DNA of 64,000 bases from Aquimarina atlantica (GTDB taxonomy: Bacteria; Bacteroidota; Bacteroidia; Flavobacteriales; Flavobacteriaceae), in contig NZ_AQRA01000003.1 of assembly GCF_000626715.1 (NCBI RefSeq), positions 372,001 through 436,000 on the forward strand, in the 5' to 3' direction. Position 1 is the stretch's first letter; the number at the start of each line of letters is the position of its first letter. The notes below the pieces were generated by a model. The model made no database searches and was not told the origin of the DNA. It was given only the letters and a program-made list of their open reading frames with translations. The position numbers and the translations under genes were made by a program. Shown one piece after another: positions 1-10,639 of this stretch.

Positions 1-573
1 GGCTTTTCTACTAGGTTTGAAGCAGATCTAGATATGAGAATGAATCAAAATAGAGAAATATCAGCTTATCATGTAATCAACGAATACGATGAGTCTGATC
101 TAAGAACAATGTTTTTGCAATATGGAGAATTGAGAAATGCTCCTAAGCTGGCAAGAGCTATAGTTGGAGCTAGAAAAGAGGAAAGTTTAAAAACCAGTGT
201 AGAATTAAAAGAGGTGCTTAGGCCGTTTTTGCCAAAGCATAAAGAACATAAAATACTGGCACAAATATATCAGGCGATTAGAATTGAAGTAAATCAGGAG
301 ATTGAAGCTCTTAAAGAGTTTTTGATACAAACAACAGAGCTTTTAGATGCTAAAGGAAGAATTAGCTTAATCTCTTATCATTCTTTAGAAGATAGATTGG
401 TAAAGAGATTTATACGTAGTGGGATGTTTGAAGGAGAGCCAGAAAAAGATTTATATGGTAATGTGTCGGTACCTTTTAAAAAAGTAGGTGGATTAATAGT
501 TCCTAATGAGGAAGAGATTAAAGAAAATAATAGAGCACGAAGTGCTAAACTAAGAATAGCCGAAAGAATTTGA
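1..573 (+). CDS. rsmH: RsmH (MraW) 16S rRNA (cytosine-1402-N4)-methyltransferase, 3' part
   Basis: The reading frame is open from base 1, so the 5' end of the gene lies outside the window. The first in-window residues read GFSTRFEADLDMRMNQNRE, the conserved RsmH segment that follows the AdoMet-binding core. The C-terminal part contains SYHSLEDRLVKRF and the closing RARSAKLRIAER motif, both typical of the family. The enzyme methylates N4 of C1402 in 16S rRNA. Its place at the head of the dcw cluster, before ftsL and ftsI, is the standard bacterial order. The stop codon overlaps the TTG start of the next gene by four bases, which indicates translational coupling. An internal ATG at 34 is not the true start. 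Confidence 0.95.
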   Translation, partial: GFSTRFEADLDMRMNQNREISAYHVINEYDESDLRTMFLQYGELRNAPKLARAIVGARKEESLKTSVELKEVLRPFLPKHKEHKILAQIYQAIRIEVNQEIEALKEFLIQTTELLDAKGRISLISYHSLEDRLVKRFIRSGMFEGEPEKDLYGNVSVPFKKVGGLIVPNEEEIKENNRARSAKLRIAERI

Positions 574-881
574 AGCAGACAATTTATGACATATTAAAAG
601 GTAAGTTCCTTATTGCAGATGATGCAATGAAAAATTGGAGAATGTTATTGTTTCTTTCTTTTTTGGCAATAATAATGATCGCAAGCTCACATAACGCAGA
701 AAGTAAGGTGCATGAGATTGCTAGATTGAATAATGAAGTTAGAGAATTAAGGACGCATTTTGTAGATGGAAAAACCGAATTGATGAGGTTGAAGATGGAG
801 TCATCAATAATAAAAAAGATGACGCAAAAAGGGCTAAAACGCCCCGAAAGACCTCCAAGAAAAATAATAGTAAAAAAATAA
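570..881 (+). CDS. ftsL: FtsL-like divisome membrane protein
   Basis: This is a 103-residue bitopic membrane protein. A short basic cytoplasmic N-terminus is followed by one transmembrane segment (about residues 26-41) and then a heptad-rich coiled coil of about 35 residues, the architecture of FtsL. Sequence conservation in FtsL is low, so the call rests on topology and position between rsmH and ftsI. FtsL joins FtsQ and FtsB in the periplasm and helps to activate FtsWI at the septum. The start is a TTG overlapping the rsmH stop in a four-base TTGA. The C-terminus is strongly basic (KKMTQKGLKRPERPPRK). Confidence 0.85.
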   Translation: MKQTIYDILKGKFLIADDAMKNWRMLLFLSFLAIIMIASSHNAESKVHEIARLNNEVRELRTHFVDGKTELMRLKMESSIIKKMTQKGLKRPERPPRKIIVKK

Positions 882-885
882 ACTG

Positions 886-2880
886 TTGGCAATAAAAGAA
901 AAAAACATATTAAACCGATTGTATTTCATAGCAGCGTGTATGTTCATCTTTGCAATAGCAGTATTGGCCAAGTTAGTGAATATACAGTTTGTAGAAGGGG
1001 ATATGTATCGTAAGAAAGCTCAGGAACGAGTTTTTAAAACCTTTGATATACCTGCAAACCGAGGTAATTTGTATGATAGTAAAGGAAACCTCTTAGCAAC
1101 ATCAGTTCCTAAATACGATATACGATTTGATGCATTGGCAGTAAATGATAAGGATTTTAGGGCACATATTAAACCACTTTGTGAAGCGTTATCCAAAGAG
1201 TTTGGAAAACCAGTTTCGTACTATGATAAAATTATAAGAACAGCAAGATCCAATAGAAATAGATACTTGTTGTTGCGCAGAAATTTAGGATACTCTCAGT
1301 ATATGAGAGTTAAAAAGTTCCCCTTGTTCGAATTTGGAGCGAATCGAGGAGGATTAATAGTAGAGCAACGTACAGTAAGAGAACATCCTATAGGAAAAAT
1401 AGCTGAACGTACTGTAGGATATGAAAGAAGGGACGAACAAGGATATTATACCAGGGTAGGTTTAGAAGGAGCTTATGGGCCATTTTTAAGAGGAAAAGAA
1501 GGGAAACGAAAAAAACAAAAAATTGCAAAGAATCAATGGAAACCTATAGGGGATGCTAATGAAGTAGAACCACAAGACGGGTATGATGTTGTTTCTACTA
1601 TTGATGTAAATATACAGGATATAGCACATCATGCATTGCTGGCTCAACTAGAAACATTTGAAGCAGAGCATGGTACTGTAGTGGTTATGGAAACCAAAAC
1701 CGGAGAAATAAAAGCGATCTCTAATCTGGGGCGTACTAATGCAGGAAAATATTATGAGAAACTTAATTATGCAGTTGGGGAATCTCATGAACCGGGATCT
1801 ACATTTAAGTTAATGACTATGGTTGCTGCATTAGAGGACAGAGTTATTGATTCGAGTTATGTGGTGGATACCGAAAATGGTCGTGTAAAGTTTTATGATA
1901 GAATTGTAAAAGATTCTAAATGGGGAGGATATGGAAAAATATCTGCGGCAAAAGCATTTGAGTTATCATCGAATACTGCTTTTGCTAAAATGATTAATGA
2001 AAACTATAAAGATAATCCCAGGAAATTTGTAGATCGGTTAATTAATATGGGGCTTGGAGAAACACTTGGATTAGCAATTAAAGGAGAAGGAAAACCCAAA
2101 ATCCCTTATCCGGGAGATAAAGATTGGTACGGAACCACATTACCATGGATGGCACATGGTTACGGAGTTGCGATTACGCCATTACAAACATTGGTTTTTT
2201 ATAATGCAATCGCTAATGATGGTGAAATGGTAAAACCCAGATTTATTAAAGAAGTAAAAACATGGGATAAAACCAGAGAGAGGTTTGATAAAGAAATTCT
2301 TAATCCAACAATATGTTCTAAAGAAACTGCAAAAATTGTTCAGGAGATGATGAAAAATGTGGTTAAGAGAGGAACAGCAGATAATATCCGTACTGATAAT
2401 TTTGGTATTGCAGGCAAAACAGGTACATGTTGGGGAAATTATGGGAAAGACAAAGAACGAGAATACATATCATCCTTTGCTGGCTATTTCCCGTCTGATA
2501 AACCTATTTACTCTTGTATTGTAGTAGTACATAAGCCAAATAAGAAAAAAGGATATTATGGTAGTGAAGTTGCTGCCCCGGTGTTTAAAACTATTGCTAC
2601 AAAAATATATAATGATATACCGGTAATTGATGAAGTATCTTATGCTGTTGTTGAGAGTAAATCAGTTGTAAATAGTTATGAGAAGTATTATCAGAACGCT
2701 CAAAAATACAAGACTATAATGCCTAATGTAACAGGTATGCCAGCTATGGATGTGATCTCTCTTTTAGAAAATATGGGACTGAAAGTCGAATTAAAAGGAT
2801 CAGGAAGAGTGAAAAAACAATCTATAGAACCAGGAACTAAAGTAAAAATAAACCAAACAGTGAGATTAGAATTATCGTGA
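886..2880 (+). CDS. ftsI: FtsI-type penicillin-binding protein (septal transpeptidase) with PASTA domain
   Basis: This is a 664-residue class B penicillin-binding protein that cross-links septal peptidoglycan together with FtsW. An N-terminal membrane anchor (about residues 14-30) precedes the PBP dimerisation domain and the transpeptidase domain. The three active-site motifs are visible: STFK with nucleophile Ser305, SSN at 361-363, and KTG starting at Lys511. The last 60 residues (from about 600, MPNVTGMPAMDVISLLENMG) form one PASTA domain. The start is TTG at 886, five bases after the ftsL stop. Later ATG codons would remove the anchor, so TTG is preferred. The stop overlaps the GTG start of murE in GTGA. 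Confidence 0.95.
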   Translation: MAIKEKNILNRLYFIAACMFIFAIAVLAKLVNIQFVEGDMYRKKAQERVFKTFDIPANRGNLYDSKGNLLATSVPKYDIRFDALAVNDKDFRAHIKPLCEALSKEFGKPVSYYDKIIRTARSNRNRYLLLRRNLGYSQYMRVKKFPLFEFGANRGGLIVEQRTVREHPIGKIAERTVGYERRDEQGYYTRVGLEGAYGPFLRGKEGKRKKQKIAKNQWKPIGDANEVEPQDGYDVVSTIDVNIQDIAHHALLAQLETFEAEHGTVVVMETKTGEIKAISNLGRTNAGKYYEKLNYAVGESHEPGSTFKLMTMVAALEDRVIDSSYVVDTENGRVKFYDRIVKDSKWGGYGKISAAKAFELSSNTAFAKMINENYKDNPRKFVDRLINMGLGETLGLAIKGEGKPKIPYPGDKDWYGTTLPWMAHGYGVAITPLQTLVFYNAIANDGEMVKPRFIKEVKTWDKTRERFDKEILNPTICSKETAKIVQEMMKNVVKRGTADNIRTDNFGIAGKTGTCWGNYGKDKEREYISSFAGYFPSDKPIYSCIVVVHKPNKKKGYYGSEVAAPVFKTIATKIYNDIPVIDEVSYAVVESKSVVNSYEKYYQNAQKYKTIMPNVTGMPAMDVISLLENMGLKVELKGSGRVKKQSIEPGTKVKINQTVRLELS

Positions 2881-4340
2881 CAGAGTTAAAAGACATTCTA
2901 TATAAGGTAGCGATTAATGCCGTAGTTGGTAATACAGCAATGAGCGTCAATAAGATCGAATTCGATTCAAGAAAAGTCGAGCAAGATGATGTGTTTGTTG
3001 CTATTAGAGGTTCTGTTTCAGATGGTCACGATTTTATAGAAAAAGCCGTCGATCTGGGGGCTCTGGTTGTAATCTGTGAACAAGTACCTGATATTGTAGT
3101 TAGTGGTGTAACCTATGTAGAGGTCGAAGATACTCAATCTGCATTGGCAATTATGGCATCTAATTATTATGACTCTCCTTCCGGAAATCTAAAACTAGTA
3201 GGAGTAACAGGTACCAATGGTAAAACAACAATTGCAACTTTATTATATCAACTTTTTAAGAAAGCAGGGTTTAAAGTAGGCTTGTTGTCGACAGTAAAAA
3301 TTGTAGTAGATACCACGGTGTATAATGCGACACATACTACTCCGGATTCATTAACGATTAACTACTATCTCAAAGAAATGAATAATGCAGGGGTCGAATA
3401 TTGTTTTATGGAAGTTAGTTCTCATGGGATACATCAAAAACGTACAGAAGGATTAGATTTTGCCGGTGGAATTTTTACGAATCTATCTCATGATCATTTA
3501 GATTATCACAACACATTCAAAGAATATCGTGATGTAAAGAAAACATTTTTTGATGAGTTGCCGACAAAAGCTTTTGCATTGGTTAATAAGGATGATAAAA
3601 ACGGAAGTTTTATGATTCAAAATACTAAAGCAAAACAGCATACCTATGCTTTAAAATCCTATGCCGATTATAGAGGTCAAATTTTAGAAAGTAGTCTAGA
3701 AGGATTATTGCTAAAATTGAACGATCATGAAGTTTGGGCAAAGTTAATAGGTAGTTTTAATGCATACAACCTACTGGCAATTTTTGGTACAGCCGAATTG
3801 TTAGGGCTCGAAACTTTAGAAACCCTTCAACTATTAAGCGACTTGCAAAGTGTAAGTGGTAGATTTCAATACTTGATTTCTGATGAAAAAATTACTGCAA
3901 TAGTTGATTATGCTCATACACCCGATGCATTAAAAAATGTGTTAGAGACTATTAATGATATTAGAACCAATAATGAAACATTGATTACGGTTGTAGGATG
4001 TGGTGGAGATAGAGATAAAATGAAGCGCCCTGTGATGGGAAACATTGCAGCAAGACTTAGTAATAAAACAATTTTTACAAGTGATAATCCCAGAACAGAA
4101 AATCCAGATCAGATTATAGAAGATATTGAGAAAGGAGTGGAGCCGCAGGATTATAAAAAAACACTATCGATTACAGATAGAAAACAAGCTATTAAAACTG
4201 CATGCCAATTAGCTAATAAAGATGATATCATCCTTATTGCTGGTAAAGGACATGAAACCTATCAGGAAATTAATGGAGAACGAACCGATTTTAATGATTT
4301 TGAAATTGTCAAACAAGAACTAAAAAAACTAAATAAATAA
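2877..4340 (+). CDS. murE: MurE, UDP-MurNAc-L-Ala-D-Glu--diaminopimelate ligase
   Basis: This 487-residue Mur ligase adds meso-diaminopimelate to the UDP-MurNAc dipeptide in the cytoplasm. The ATP-binding loop GTNGKTT is at residues 112-118. The central domain carries the EVSSHG and SHDHLDYH motifs, and the C-terminal domain carries DNPRTENP near residue 403, the motif that selects meso-diaminopimelate over lysine. Length matches the family. The GTG start overlaps the ftsI stop by four bases. A perfect short hairpin lies just after the gene, before mraY. Confidence 0.97.
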   Translation: MTELKDILYKVAINAVVGNTAMSVNKIEFDSRKVEQDDVFVAIRGSVSDGHDFIEKAVDLGALVVICEQVPDIVVSGVTYVEVEDTQSALAIMASNYYDSPSGNLKLVGVTGTNGKTTIATLLYQLFKKAGFKVGLLSTVKIVVDTTVYNATHTTPDSLTINYYLKEMNNAGVEYCFMEVSSHGIHQKRTEGLDFAGGIFTNLSHDHLDYHNTFKEYRDVKKTFFDELPTKAFALVNKDDKNGSFMIQNTKAKQHTYALKSYADYRGQILESSLEGLLLKLNDHEVWAKLIGSFNAYNLLAIFGTAELLGLETLETLQLLSDLQSVSGRFQYLISDEKITAIVDYAHTPDALKNVLETINDIRTNNETLITVVGCGGDRDKMKRPVMGNIAARLSNKTIFTSDNPRTENPDQIIEDIEKGVEPQDYKKTLSITDRKQAIKTACQLANKDDIILIAGKGHETYQEINGERTDFNDFEIVKQELKKLNK

Positions 4341-4344
4341 ATCC

Positions 4345-4371
4345 TTTACTCTTTTTTTTAAAGAGTAAAAG
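4345..4371 (+). promoter_or_regulatory. Stem-loop in the murE-mraY gap
   Basis: A hairpin of about ten base pairs, TTTACTCTTT paired with AAAGAGTAAA, fills most of the 41-base gap between murE and mraY. No T-run follows it, so it is not a standard intrinsic terminator for the plus strand. It could be an RNA processing or stability element, or a partial attenuator inside the dcw operon. The structure is seen in the sequence; the role is inference. Confidence 0.5.
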
Positions 4372-4381
4372 GTAGTAACCT

Positions 4382-5614
4382 ATGCTATACTATCTATTCG
4401 AATATTTGGAAAACGAGTACCAGTTCCCCGGGGCGACGTTGTTTCAGTTTATCACTTTTAGGGCAGCCATGGCGATTATTCTATCGTTATTGATCTCTAC
4501 AATTTATGGTAAACGAATCATAAATTTTCTTAGAAAGAAACAGATGGGAGAAAGCATTCGTGAGCTGGGTCTGGATGGTCAAGCCGAAAAAGCTGGTACG
4601 CCAACCATGGGAGGGGTCATTATTATTTTGTCAACTCTGGTACCTGTATTGTTGTTTGCTAAACTTGATAATATATATGTGATTTTATTGATTATTACCA
4701 CATTATGGATGGGAGTTATTGGTTTTACAGACGATTACTTAAAAATAAAAAGAAAAGATAAAGAAGGGTTAGCAGGAAAATTTAAGATAATAGGGCAAGT
4801 TGGACTTGGGCTTATCGTAGGATGTACAATGTATTTTCATAATGATATTACCATTAAAGAAGAAAAAGTAAAATCAGAAATAGAGCAAGTTGTAAATACA
4901 GGAGAAGAAGTATCGGATTTTAATCCGGCTATAAAATCTACAAAGACGACGATACCATTTTTTAAGAACAATGAGTTTGACTACTCAGATTTGATTACCT
5001 GGATTAGTCCTGAAATGGAAAAATATGCTTGGTTGATTTTTATACCCATTGTCATTTTTATTGTTACAGCAGTATCAAACGGAGCGAATTTAACCGATGG
5101 GATTGATGGTCTTGCAGCAGGTTCATCTGCAATAATGGTATTAACATTAGCTCTTTTTGCATGGGTGTCAGGTAATATCATTTTTTCAGATTATCTCAAT
5201 GTAATGTATATCCCAAATTCTGGAGAAATGACTATTTACATTACTGCATTTGCAGGAGCATTAGTAGGATTTTTATGGTATAATACATATCCGGCTCAGG
5301 TATTCATGGGAGATACAGGTAGCCTTACTATTGGAGGGATAATAGCAGTGATCGCAATTGCAATACGTAAAGAATTTTTGATCCCAATTTTGTGTGGCAT
5401 CTTTTTTATTGAAACCGTATCAGTAATGATGCAGGTGAGTTGGTTTAAATATACCAAAAAGAAACATGGAGAAGGAAGAAGGATTTTTCTAATGTCTCCA
5501 TTGCATCATCACTATCAAAAAAAGGGAATACACGAAAGTAAGATTGTTACCAGATTCTGGATTGTAGGCATTTTTCTGGCAATCATAGCAGTGATTACAT
5601 TAAAAGTTAGGTAG
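4382..5614 (+). CDS. mraY: MraY, phospho-MurNAc-pentapeptide transferase
   Basis: MraY transfers phospho-MurNAc-pentapeptide to undecaprenyl phosphate, making lipid I in the inner membrane. This 410-residue polytopic protein shows GTPTMGG, the GFTDDYLK aspartate motif, [21 protein letters not shown] and the histidine-rich [12 protein letters not shown] loop. A poorly conserved, charged insertion (about residues 155-205) sits between membrane segments, and the protein is longer than the roughly 360 residues of E. coli MraY. Such an enlarged loop is, from memory, usual in Bacteroidota. The gene is followed by murD after one base. Confidence 0.96.
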   Translation: MLYYLFEYLENEYQFPGATLFQFITFRAAMAIILSLLISTIYGKRIINFLRKKQMGESIRELGLDGQAEKAGTPTMGGVIIILSTLVPVLLFAKLDNIYVILLIITTLWMGVIGFTDDYLKIKRKDKEGLAGKFKIIGQVGLGLIVGCTMYFHNDITIKEEKVKSEIEQVVNTGEEVSDFNPAIKSTKTTIPFFKNNEFDYSDLITWISPEMEKYAWLIFIPIVIFIVTAVSNGANLTDGIDGLAAGSSAIMVLTLALFAWVSGNIIFSDYLNVMYIPNSGEMTIYITAFAGALVGFLWYNTYPAQVFMGDTGSLTIGGIIAVIAIAIRKEFLIPILCGIFFIETVSVMMQVSWFKYTKKKHGEGRRIFLMSPLHHHYQKKGIHESKIVTRFWIVGIFLAIIAVITLKVR

Positions 5615-5615
5615 T

Positions 5616-6950
5616 ATGAAAAGACTGGTGGTGCTGGGAGCAGGAGAAAGTGGAGTAGGAACTGCTATTCTGGGTAAAAAAGAAGGATTCGATGTTTTTG
5701 TTTCGGATAAAGGAACAATTACAGATCAATATAAAGAAGTTCTTAGAAATTTTGAAATTGAATGGGAAGAACAACAGCATACAGAAATTAAAATTCTGAA
5801 TGCAGATATTGTTATGAAAAGCCCCGGAATTCCTGATAAAGTAGCATTAATAGCAAAGCTGAATAAAAAAGGAACTCCTGTAGTGTCTGAGATAGAATTT
5901 GCTGCAAAGTACACAGCCGCTCAGATTGTGGGTATTACTGGGAGTAATGGAAAAACGACAACGACAATGCTTACACATTATGTGCTTCAGCATGGTGGTT
6001 TAGAAGTTAATATGGCAGGCAATATAGGGGATAGTTTTGCAAAACAAGTAGCAGAAAATGATGCTCCTTTTTACGTGCTTGAGCTAAGTAGTTTTCAATT
6101 AGATGGAATAAAGGATTTTGCTCCTCATATTGCTGTTCTTACAAATATTACTCCAGATCATTTGGATCGGTATGAATACCAATTTGAAAACTATATCGCA
6201 TCAAAGTTTAGAATTGCAATGAATCAAAATGAAAATGATTATTTCATTTATGATGCAGACGATACTGTAATAACAGAATATTTAAAACAACATCCCATTC
6301 GTTCAAAATTACTGCCTTTTTCATTGACCAAAAAGGTAGAAAATGGAGCATATTTAGAAAAAGAAAGTATAACAATAATAATAGATAACAACAAAGTAAT
6401 CATGCCAACAACAAATTTAGCATTAAAAGGAAATCACAATGTAAAAAACGCTATGGCCGCCGCTACAGTATCACAATTGTTAAAAATTAGAAAAGCGACC
6501 ATTAGAGAGTGTCTGGAAAATTTTCATGGAGTAGAACATAGATTAGAAAATGTATTAAAAATTAATAATGTGCAATACATTAATGATTCTAAAGCAACAA
6601 ACGTAAATGCTACATTTTATGCTTTGGATGCTATGAAATCTGCAACGGTTTGGATTGTTGGCGGGGTAGACAAAGGAAATGATTACACAGAGTTGTATTC
6701 ATTGGTTAATGAAAAAGTAAAAGCTATTATTTGTTTAGGAGTCGATAACTCCAAGATTATTAATGCGTTTGGAAATTGTGTTGATAATATTATAGAAACA
6801 CAATCGATGAAAGAAGCCGTAAATATGGCATATAAAATAGCTGAGAGAAACGAAAATGTACTGTTATCTCCTGCATGTGCGAGTTTTGATTTATTTAAAA
6901 ACTACGAAGAAAGAGGAAGACAATTTAAAGAAGCAGTAAGAGAATTATAA
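5616..6950 (+). CDS. murD: MurD, UDP-MurNAc-L-alanine--D-glutamate ligase
   Basis: This 444-residue Mur ligase adds D-glutamate to UDP-MurNAc-L-alanine. An N-terminal Rossmann-like domain (LGAGESGVG near residue 7) precedes the central ATPase domain with GSNGKTTTT at about 108-116. The carbamylated-lysine region ELSSFQLDG and NITPDHLDRY follow. The C-terminal domain contains NDSKATN, IVGGVDKGNDY and LSPACASFD. All family hallmarks are present and length is normal. It starts one base after the mraY stop and lies 18 bases before ftsW. Confidence 0.97.
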   Translation: MKRLVVLGAGESGVGTAILGKKEGFDVFVSDKGTITDQYKEVLRNFEIEWEEQQHTEIKILNADIVMKSPGIPDKVALIAKLNKKGTPVVSEIEFAAKYTAAQIVGITGSNGKTTTTMLTHYVLQHGGLEVNMAGNIGDSFAKQVAENDAPFYVLELSSFQLDGIKDFAPHIAVLTNITPDHLDRYEYQFENYIASKFRIAMNQNENDYFIYDADDTVITEYLKQHPIRSKLLPFSLTKKVENGAYLEKESITIIIDNNKVIMPTTNLALKGNHNVKNAMAAATVSQLLKIRKATIRECLENFHGVEHRLENVLKINNVQYINDSKATNVNATFYALDAMKSATVWIVGGVDKGNDYTELYSLVNEKVKAIICLGVDNSKIINAFGNCVDNIIETQSMKEAVNMAYKIAERNENVLLSPACASFDLFKNYEERGRQFKEAVREL

Positions 6951-6968
6951 TAAAAACAAATAGTAAGA

Positions 6969-8174
6969 ATGACCAAAGTATTAGCAAATATAAAAGGGGA
7001 TAAGGCAATCTGGGCGGTAGCAGCTTTGTTGGCACTGTTTTCGTTCCTACCTGTATATAGTGCTAGTAGTAATTTGGCATATTTATACGGGGGTGATGGA
7101 GATACGTTTAGGTTTCTGATTAAGCATTTTGCTCATCTGGTTTTAGGGTTTTTGATCATGTATGGTGTACATAAAATACCGCATCATTATTTTAAAGGAC
7201 TTTCTATTATCATGATACCAATGGTGATTGTACTGTTGTTAATCACATTGGCGCAGAATACAACAGGCGGAGGAACAAATGCAAGTAGATGGATTCGTTT
7301 ACCATTTGTTGGTGTAGGTTTTCAGCCTTCTACTCTGGCCGCAGTAGTTTTAATGGCTTATGTGGCAAGATACCTTTCAAAAATTAAAGATAAAGCTGTT
7401 ACTTTTAAAGAAACATTGTTGCCATTGTGGTTACCCGTGTTTTTGGTGCTAATGTTGATTTTACCTGCCAATTTTTCTACTACAGCAATCATATTTTCAA
7501 TGGTTATTGTTTTAGTATTTCTAGGAGGGTATCCTCTAAAGTATATTTCGGTAATCTTAGGGTCTGGACTTTTGATACTTACTTTTTTTATTTTGTTTGC
7601 AAAGGCATTTCCGGGAGTTTTTCCAAACAGGGTAGATACCTGGGTAAGTAGAATAGAAAATTTTACAGATAATAAGGATACTCAGGAAGATTATCAGATA
7701 GAACGTGCAAAAATTGCAATTGCCAGAGGAGGAGTTATTGGTACAGGTCCTGGTAAAAGTGTGCAGAGAAACTTTTTGCCACAGTCATCATCAGATTTTA
7801 TTTATGCAATTATTATTGAAGAGTGGGGATTTGTAGGAGGAGTTTTTCTAATGTTATTATACATATTGTTATTATTGAGATTAGTGATTGTAGCCCACAA
7901 AAGCGCAGATATTTTTGGTAAGCTACTAGTTATGGGTGTTGGTTTGCCTATTGTTTTTCAGGCGTTTATAAATATGGCGGTAGCTGTAGAGTTATTTCCT
8001 GTAACAGGGCAAACACTTCCGCTTATTAGTAGCGGAGGAACATCAATATGGATGACCTGCTTGGCAATTGGTATTGTATTAAGTGTGAGTAGCAAAAGAG
8101 AAACTAGTATAGAAGAAGAACGAATAAAAGAAAAAGAAGAAGACCCTTTAGAGGTTTTGAGTGAAGTTTTATGA
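6969..8174 (+). CDS. ftsW: FtsW, septal peptidoglycan glycosyltransferase (SEDS family)
   Basis: This 401-residue SEDS-family protein polymerises lipid II at the septum with the FtsI transpeptidase. About ten membrane segments are visible. Family motifs include the region around [18 protein letters not shown], the long periplasmic loop with [25 protein letters not shown], and [14 protein letters not shown] near the C-terminus. A charged glutamate/lysine-rich tail ends the protein. The ftsW stop overlaps the murG start in ATGA, so the two are probably co-translated. Confidence 0.96.
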   Translation: MTKVLANIKGDKAIWAVAALLALFSFLPVYSASSNLAYLYGGDGDTFRFLIKHFAHLVLGFLIMYGVHKIPHHYFKGLSIIMIPMVIVLLLITLAQNTTGGGTNASRWIRLPFVGVGFQPSTLAAVVLMAYVARYLSKIKDKAVTFKETLLPLWLPVFLVLMLILPANFSTTAIIFSMVIVLVFLGGYPLKYISVILGSGLLILTFFILFAKAFPGVFPNRVDTWVSRIENFTDNKDTQEDYQIERAKIAIARGGVIGTGPGKSVQRNFLPQSSSDFIYAIIIEEWGFVGGVFLMLLYILLLLRLVIVAHKSADIFGKLLVMGVGLPIVFQAFINMAVAVELFPVTGQTLPLISSGGTSIWMTCLAIGIVLSVSSKRETSIEEERIKEKEEDPLEVLSEVL

Positions 8175-9283
8175 GCAAAGAGCTAAAAGTCATATTATCA
8201 GGAGGAGGCACAGGAGGACATATCTATCCTGCAATAGCTATTGCTAATGAAATACGTGACAGATATCCAGATACATCTATTTTGTTTGTAGGAGCAAAGG
8301 ATCGTATGGAGATGCAAAAAGTGCCACAAGCTGGATATGAAATTGTGGGATTATGGATTAGTGGTATTCAAAGAAAACTAACGTTGAGTAATTTATTATT
8401 TCCTATAAAATTATTAAGTAGTCTGTGGAAATCCAGAAAAATTATAAAAAAATATAATCCAGATGTAGTAATAGGAACCGGGGGATTTGCAAGTGGGCCA
8501 TTATTGAAAATGGCAAATTCAAGAAAGATTCCCACTGTGCTTCAGGAACAAAATTCGTTTCCGGGGATTACTAATAAATGGTTATCCAAAGGAGCCAGTA
8601 AGATTTGTGTGGCTTATGATAATATGGAAAAGTTTTTTCCGAAAGATAAAATCATAAAAACAGGAAACCCTGTTCGTCAGGATTTACTAAATACAAAAGA
8701 TAAGAGAGATCAGGCAATTGCAAAATATACCCTTGATCCAGAAAAGAAAACAATTTTGGTTATTGGAGGAAGCTTAGGAGCAAGAAGAATTAATCAATTA
8801 ATAGAAAAAGAACTTGACTTTTTTGTAGGAAAAGAGGTTCAGTTACTTTGGCAATGTGGGAAACTATACTATTCAGACTATAAACAATATACAGATCAAA
8901 AGGATGTGCAGGTACATGAGTTTTTAGATACTATGGATTTGGCATACGCAGCTGCAGATGTTATTATATCGAGAGCTGGTGCAAGTTCGGTTTCAGAATT
9001 ATGTATTGTTGCTAAGCCAACATTATTTATCCCTTCACCAAATGTAGCCGAAGATCATCAAACCAAAAATGCGAAGGCCATTGTTGATAAAAATGGAGCT
9101 GTAATGCTAAAGGAGGGCGAACTCGATAATAAGTTTGAGCATACGATTTCAGAATTATTGGATTCAGAAAATGTACAAGCCAAACTTTCCGAAGAAATAA
9201 AAAAACTAGCCCTACCTAATGCTACTTCGGATATAGTGGATGAGATTGAAAAATTAATGCAAAATAAAGCAGTAAGAAATTAG
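8171..9283 (+). CDS. murG: MurG, UDP-GlcNAc:lipid I N-acetylglucosaminyltransferase
   Basis: MurG is the GT28 enzyme that adds GlcNAc to lipid I on the cytoplasmic face of the membrane, making lipid II. The 370-residue protein starts with [17 protein letters not shown], the acceptor-binding glycine loop, and contains [21 protein letters not shown], the hinge [12 protein letters not shown], and the donor-binding stretch [17 protein letters not shown]. The tail of that domain reads [14 protein letters not shown]. Length is standard. It overlaps ftsW by four bases and lies nine bases before murC. Confidence 0.97.
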   Translation: MSKELKVILSGGGTGGHIYPAIAIANEIRDRYPDTSILFVGAKDRMEMQKVPQAGYEIVGLWISGIQRKLTLSNLLFPIKLLSSLWKSRKIIKKYNPDVVIGTGGFASGPLLKMANSRKIPTVLQEQNSFPGITNKWLSKGASKICVAYDNMEKFFPKDKIIKTGNPVRQDLLNTKDKRDQAIAKYTLDPEKKTILVIGGSLGARRINQLIEKELDFFVGKEVQLLWQCGKLYYSDYKQYTDQKDVQVHEFLDTMDLAYAAADVIISRAGASSVSELCIVAKPTLFIPSPNVAEDHQTKNAKAIVDKNGAVMLKEGELDNKFEHTISELLDSENVQAKLSEEIKKLALPNATSDIVDEIEKLMQNKAVRN

Positions 9284-9292
9284 AAGTATATA

Positions 9293-10639
9293 ATGAATAA
9301 AGGTTTAGAGAACATACAAAACATATATTTTATCGGTATCGGTGGTATCGGTATGAGTGCTCTTGCCCGATATTTTAAATTCCTGGGTAAAAATGTAGCA
9401 GGATATGATAAAACTCCCAGTCAAATTACTTCTGATCTCATAGCATTAGAAATTCCGATTCATTTTGAGGACAGTGTTGATCATATTCCTAAGCCATTTT
9501 TGAATATTGAGAATACATTAATCGTGTATACTCCCGCTATCCCAAAAGATCATAAAGAGTATGTATATGTGCAGAGCAATGGATTTTTGATCAAGAAGAG
9601 AGCAGAAGTTTTAGGAATTATTACAAAAGATACATATACCCTTGCAGTGGCAGGAACACACGGAAAAACTACAACAACGGCTATTCTCGCGCATTTACTG
9701 AAAGAAAGCGGAGCAAAAGTGACTGCTTTTTTGGGAGGGATAAGTGAAAATTATAATTCTAATCTTGTATTAGAAGGAAATGAAGTAGTGGTAGTAGAGG
9801 CAGACGAATTTGATAGATCGTTTTTACAATTATATCCGGATATAGCAGGGATTACTTCGATGGATGCAGATCATCTGGATATTTATGAAAAGGCTAATGC
9901 ATTAGAAGAATCATTTGTTGAGTTTTCTTCTAGAGCAAAGGATCATCTTTTAGTGTGCAATGGATTGCCTCTTTCGGGGATCACTTTTGGAATCGAAGAT
10001 GACTCAGATTACTGTGCTCAAAATATAAAAATAGACAATGGAACCTATGTTTTTGATTTAAAAACACCACATAAACGTATTAAAGATTTGCATTTAAACC
10101 TGCCAGGTAGACACAACTTGTTAAATGCTATTACAGCCTTTGCTATAGCGATGCTTTACGGCTCCCCGACCGGACCTTTGGCAAAGGCTTTATTTTCATT
10201 TAAAGGTGTGCAAAGAAGGTTTAGTTATCAGATTAAAACGAATGACCTGGTATATGTAGATGATTATGCGCATCATCCTACAGAAATTAATGCACTACAT
10301 CAGGCGGTGAGAGAGATGCATCCTGGTAAAAAGATACTTGCTATTTTTCAACCACATTTATATAGTAGAACCAGGGATTTTGCAGCAGATTTTGCACAGA
10401 GTCTCAGTCAGTTTGATCAATTACTGCTTTTAGATATCTATCCGGCAAGAGAATTGCCTATCGAGGGGGTAACTTCGGATTGGTTATTAAGTATGATAGA
10501 TGTAAAAGATAAAAAATTAATACAGAAAAATAATTTGATTGAAGCAATAATGGATAGTAATGCCGAGGTAGTGTTAACTATTGGGGCAGGAGATATCGGA
10601 GAAGAAGTATATCGTATAAAGGAAGCTTTGTTAGTATGA
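9293..10639 (+). CDS. murC: MurC, UDP-N-acetylmuramate--L-alanine ligase
   Basis: MurC adds L-alanine to UDP-MurNAc, the first peptide-stem step. The 448-residue protein begins with the dinucleotide-like loop FIGIGGIGMSALA (residues about 13-25) and has the ATP loop GTHGKTTTT near residue 122. VEADEFDRSF, TSMDADHLDIY, the GRHNLLNA motif and DDYAHHPTEI are all present. The order murG-murC-ftsQ is the usual dcw order. The stop overlaps the ftsQ start in ATGA. Confidence 0.97.
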   Translation: MNKGLENIQNIYFIGIGGIGMSALARYFKFLGKNVAGYDKTPSQITSDLIALEIPIHFEDSVDHIPKPFLNIENTLIVYTPAIPKDHKEYVYVQSNGFLIKKRAEVLGIITKDTYTLAVAGTHGKTTTTAILAHLLKESGAKVTAFLGGISENYNSNLVLEGNEVVVVEADEFDRSFLQLYPDIAGITSMDADHLDIYEKANALEESFVEFSSRAKDHLLVCNGLPLSGITFGIEDDSDYCAQNIKIDNGTYVFDLKTPHKRIKDLHLNLPGRHNLLNAITAFAIAMLYGSPTGPLAKALFSFKGVQRRFSYQIKTNDLVYVDDYAHHPTEINALHQAVREMHPGKKILAIFQPHLYSRTRDFAADFAQSLSQFDQLLLLDIYPARELPIEGVTSDWLLSMIDVKDKKLIQKNNLIEAIMDSNAEVVLTIGAGDIGEEVYRIKEALLV

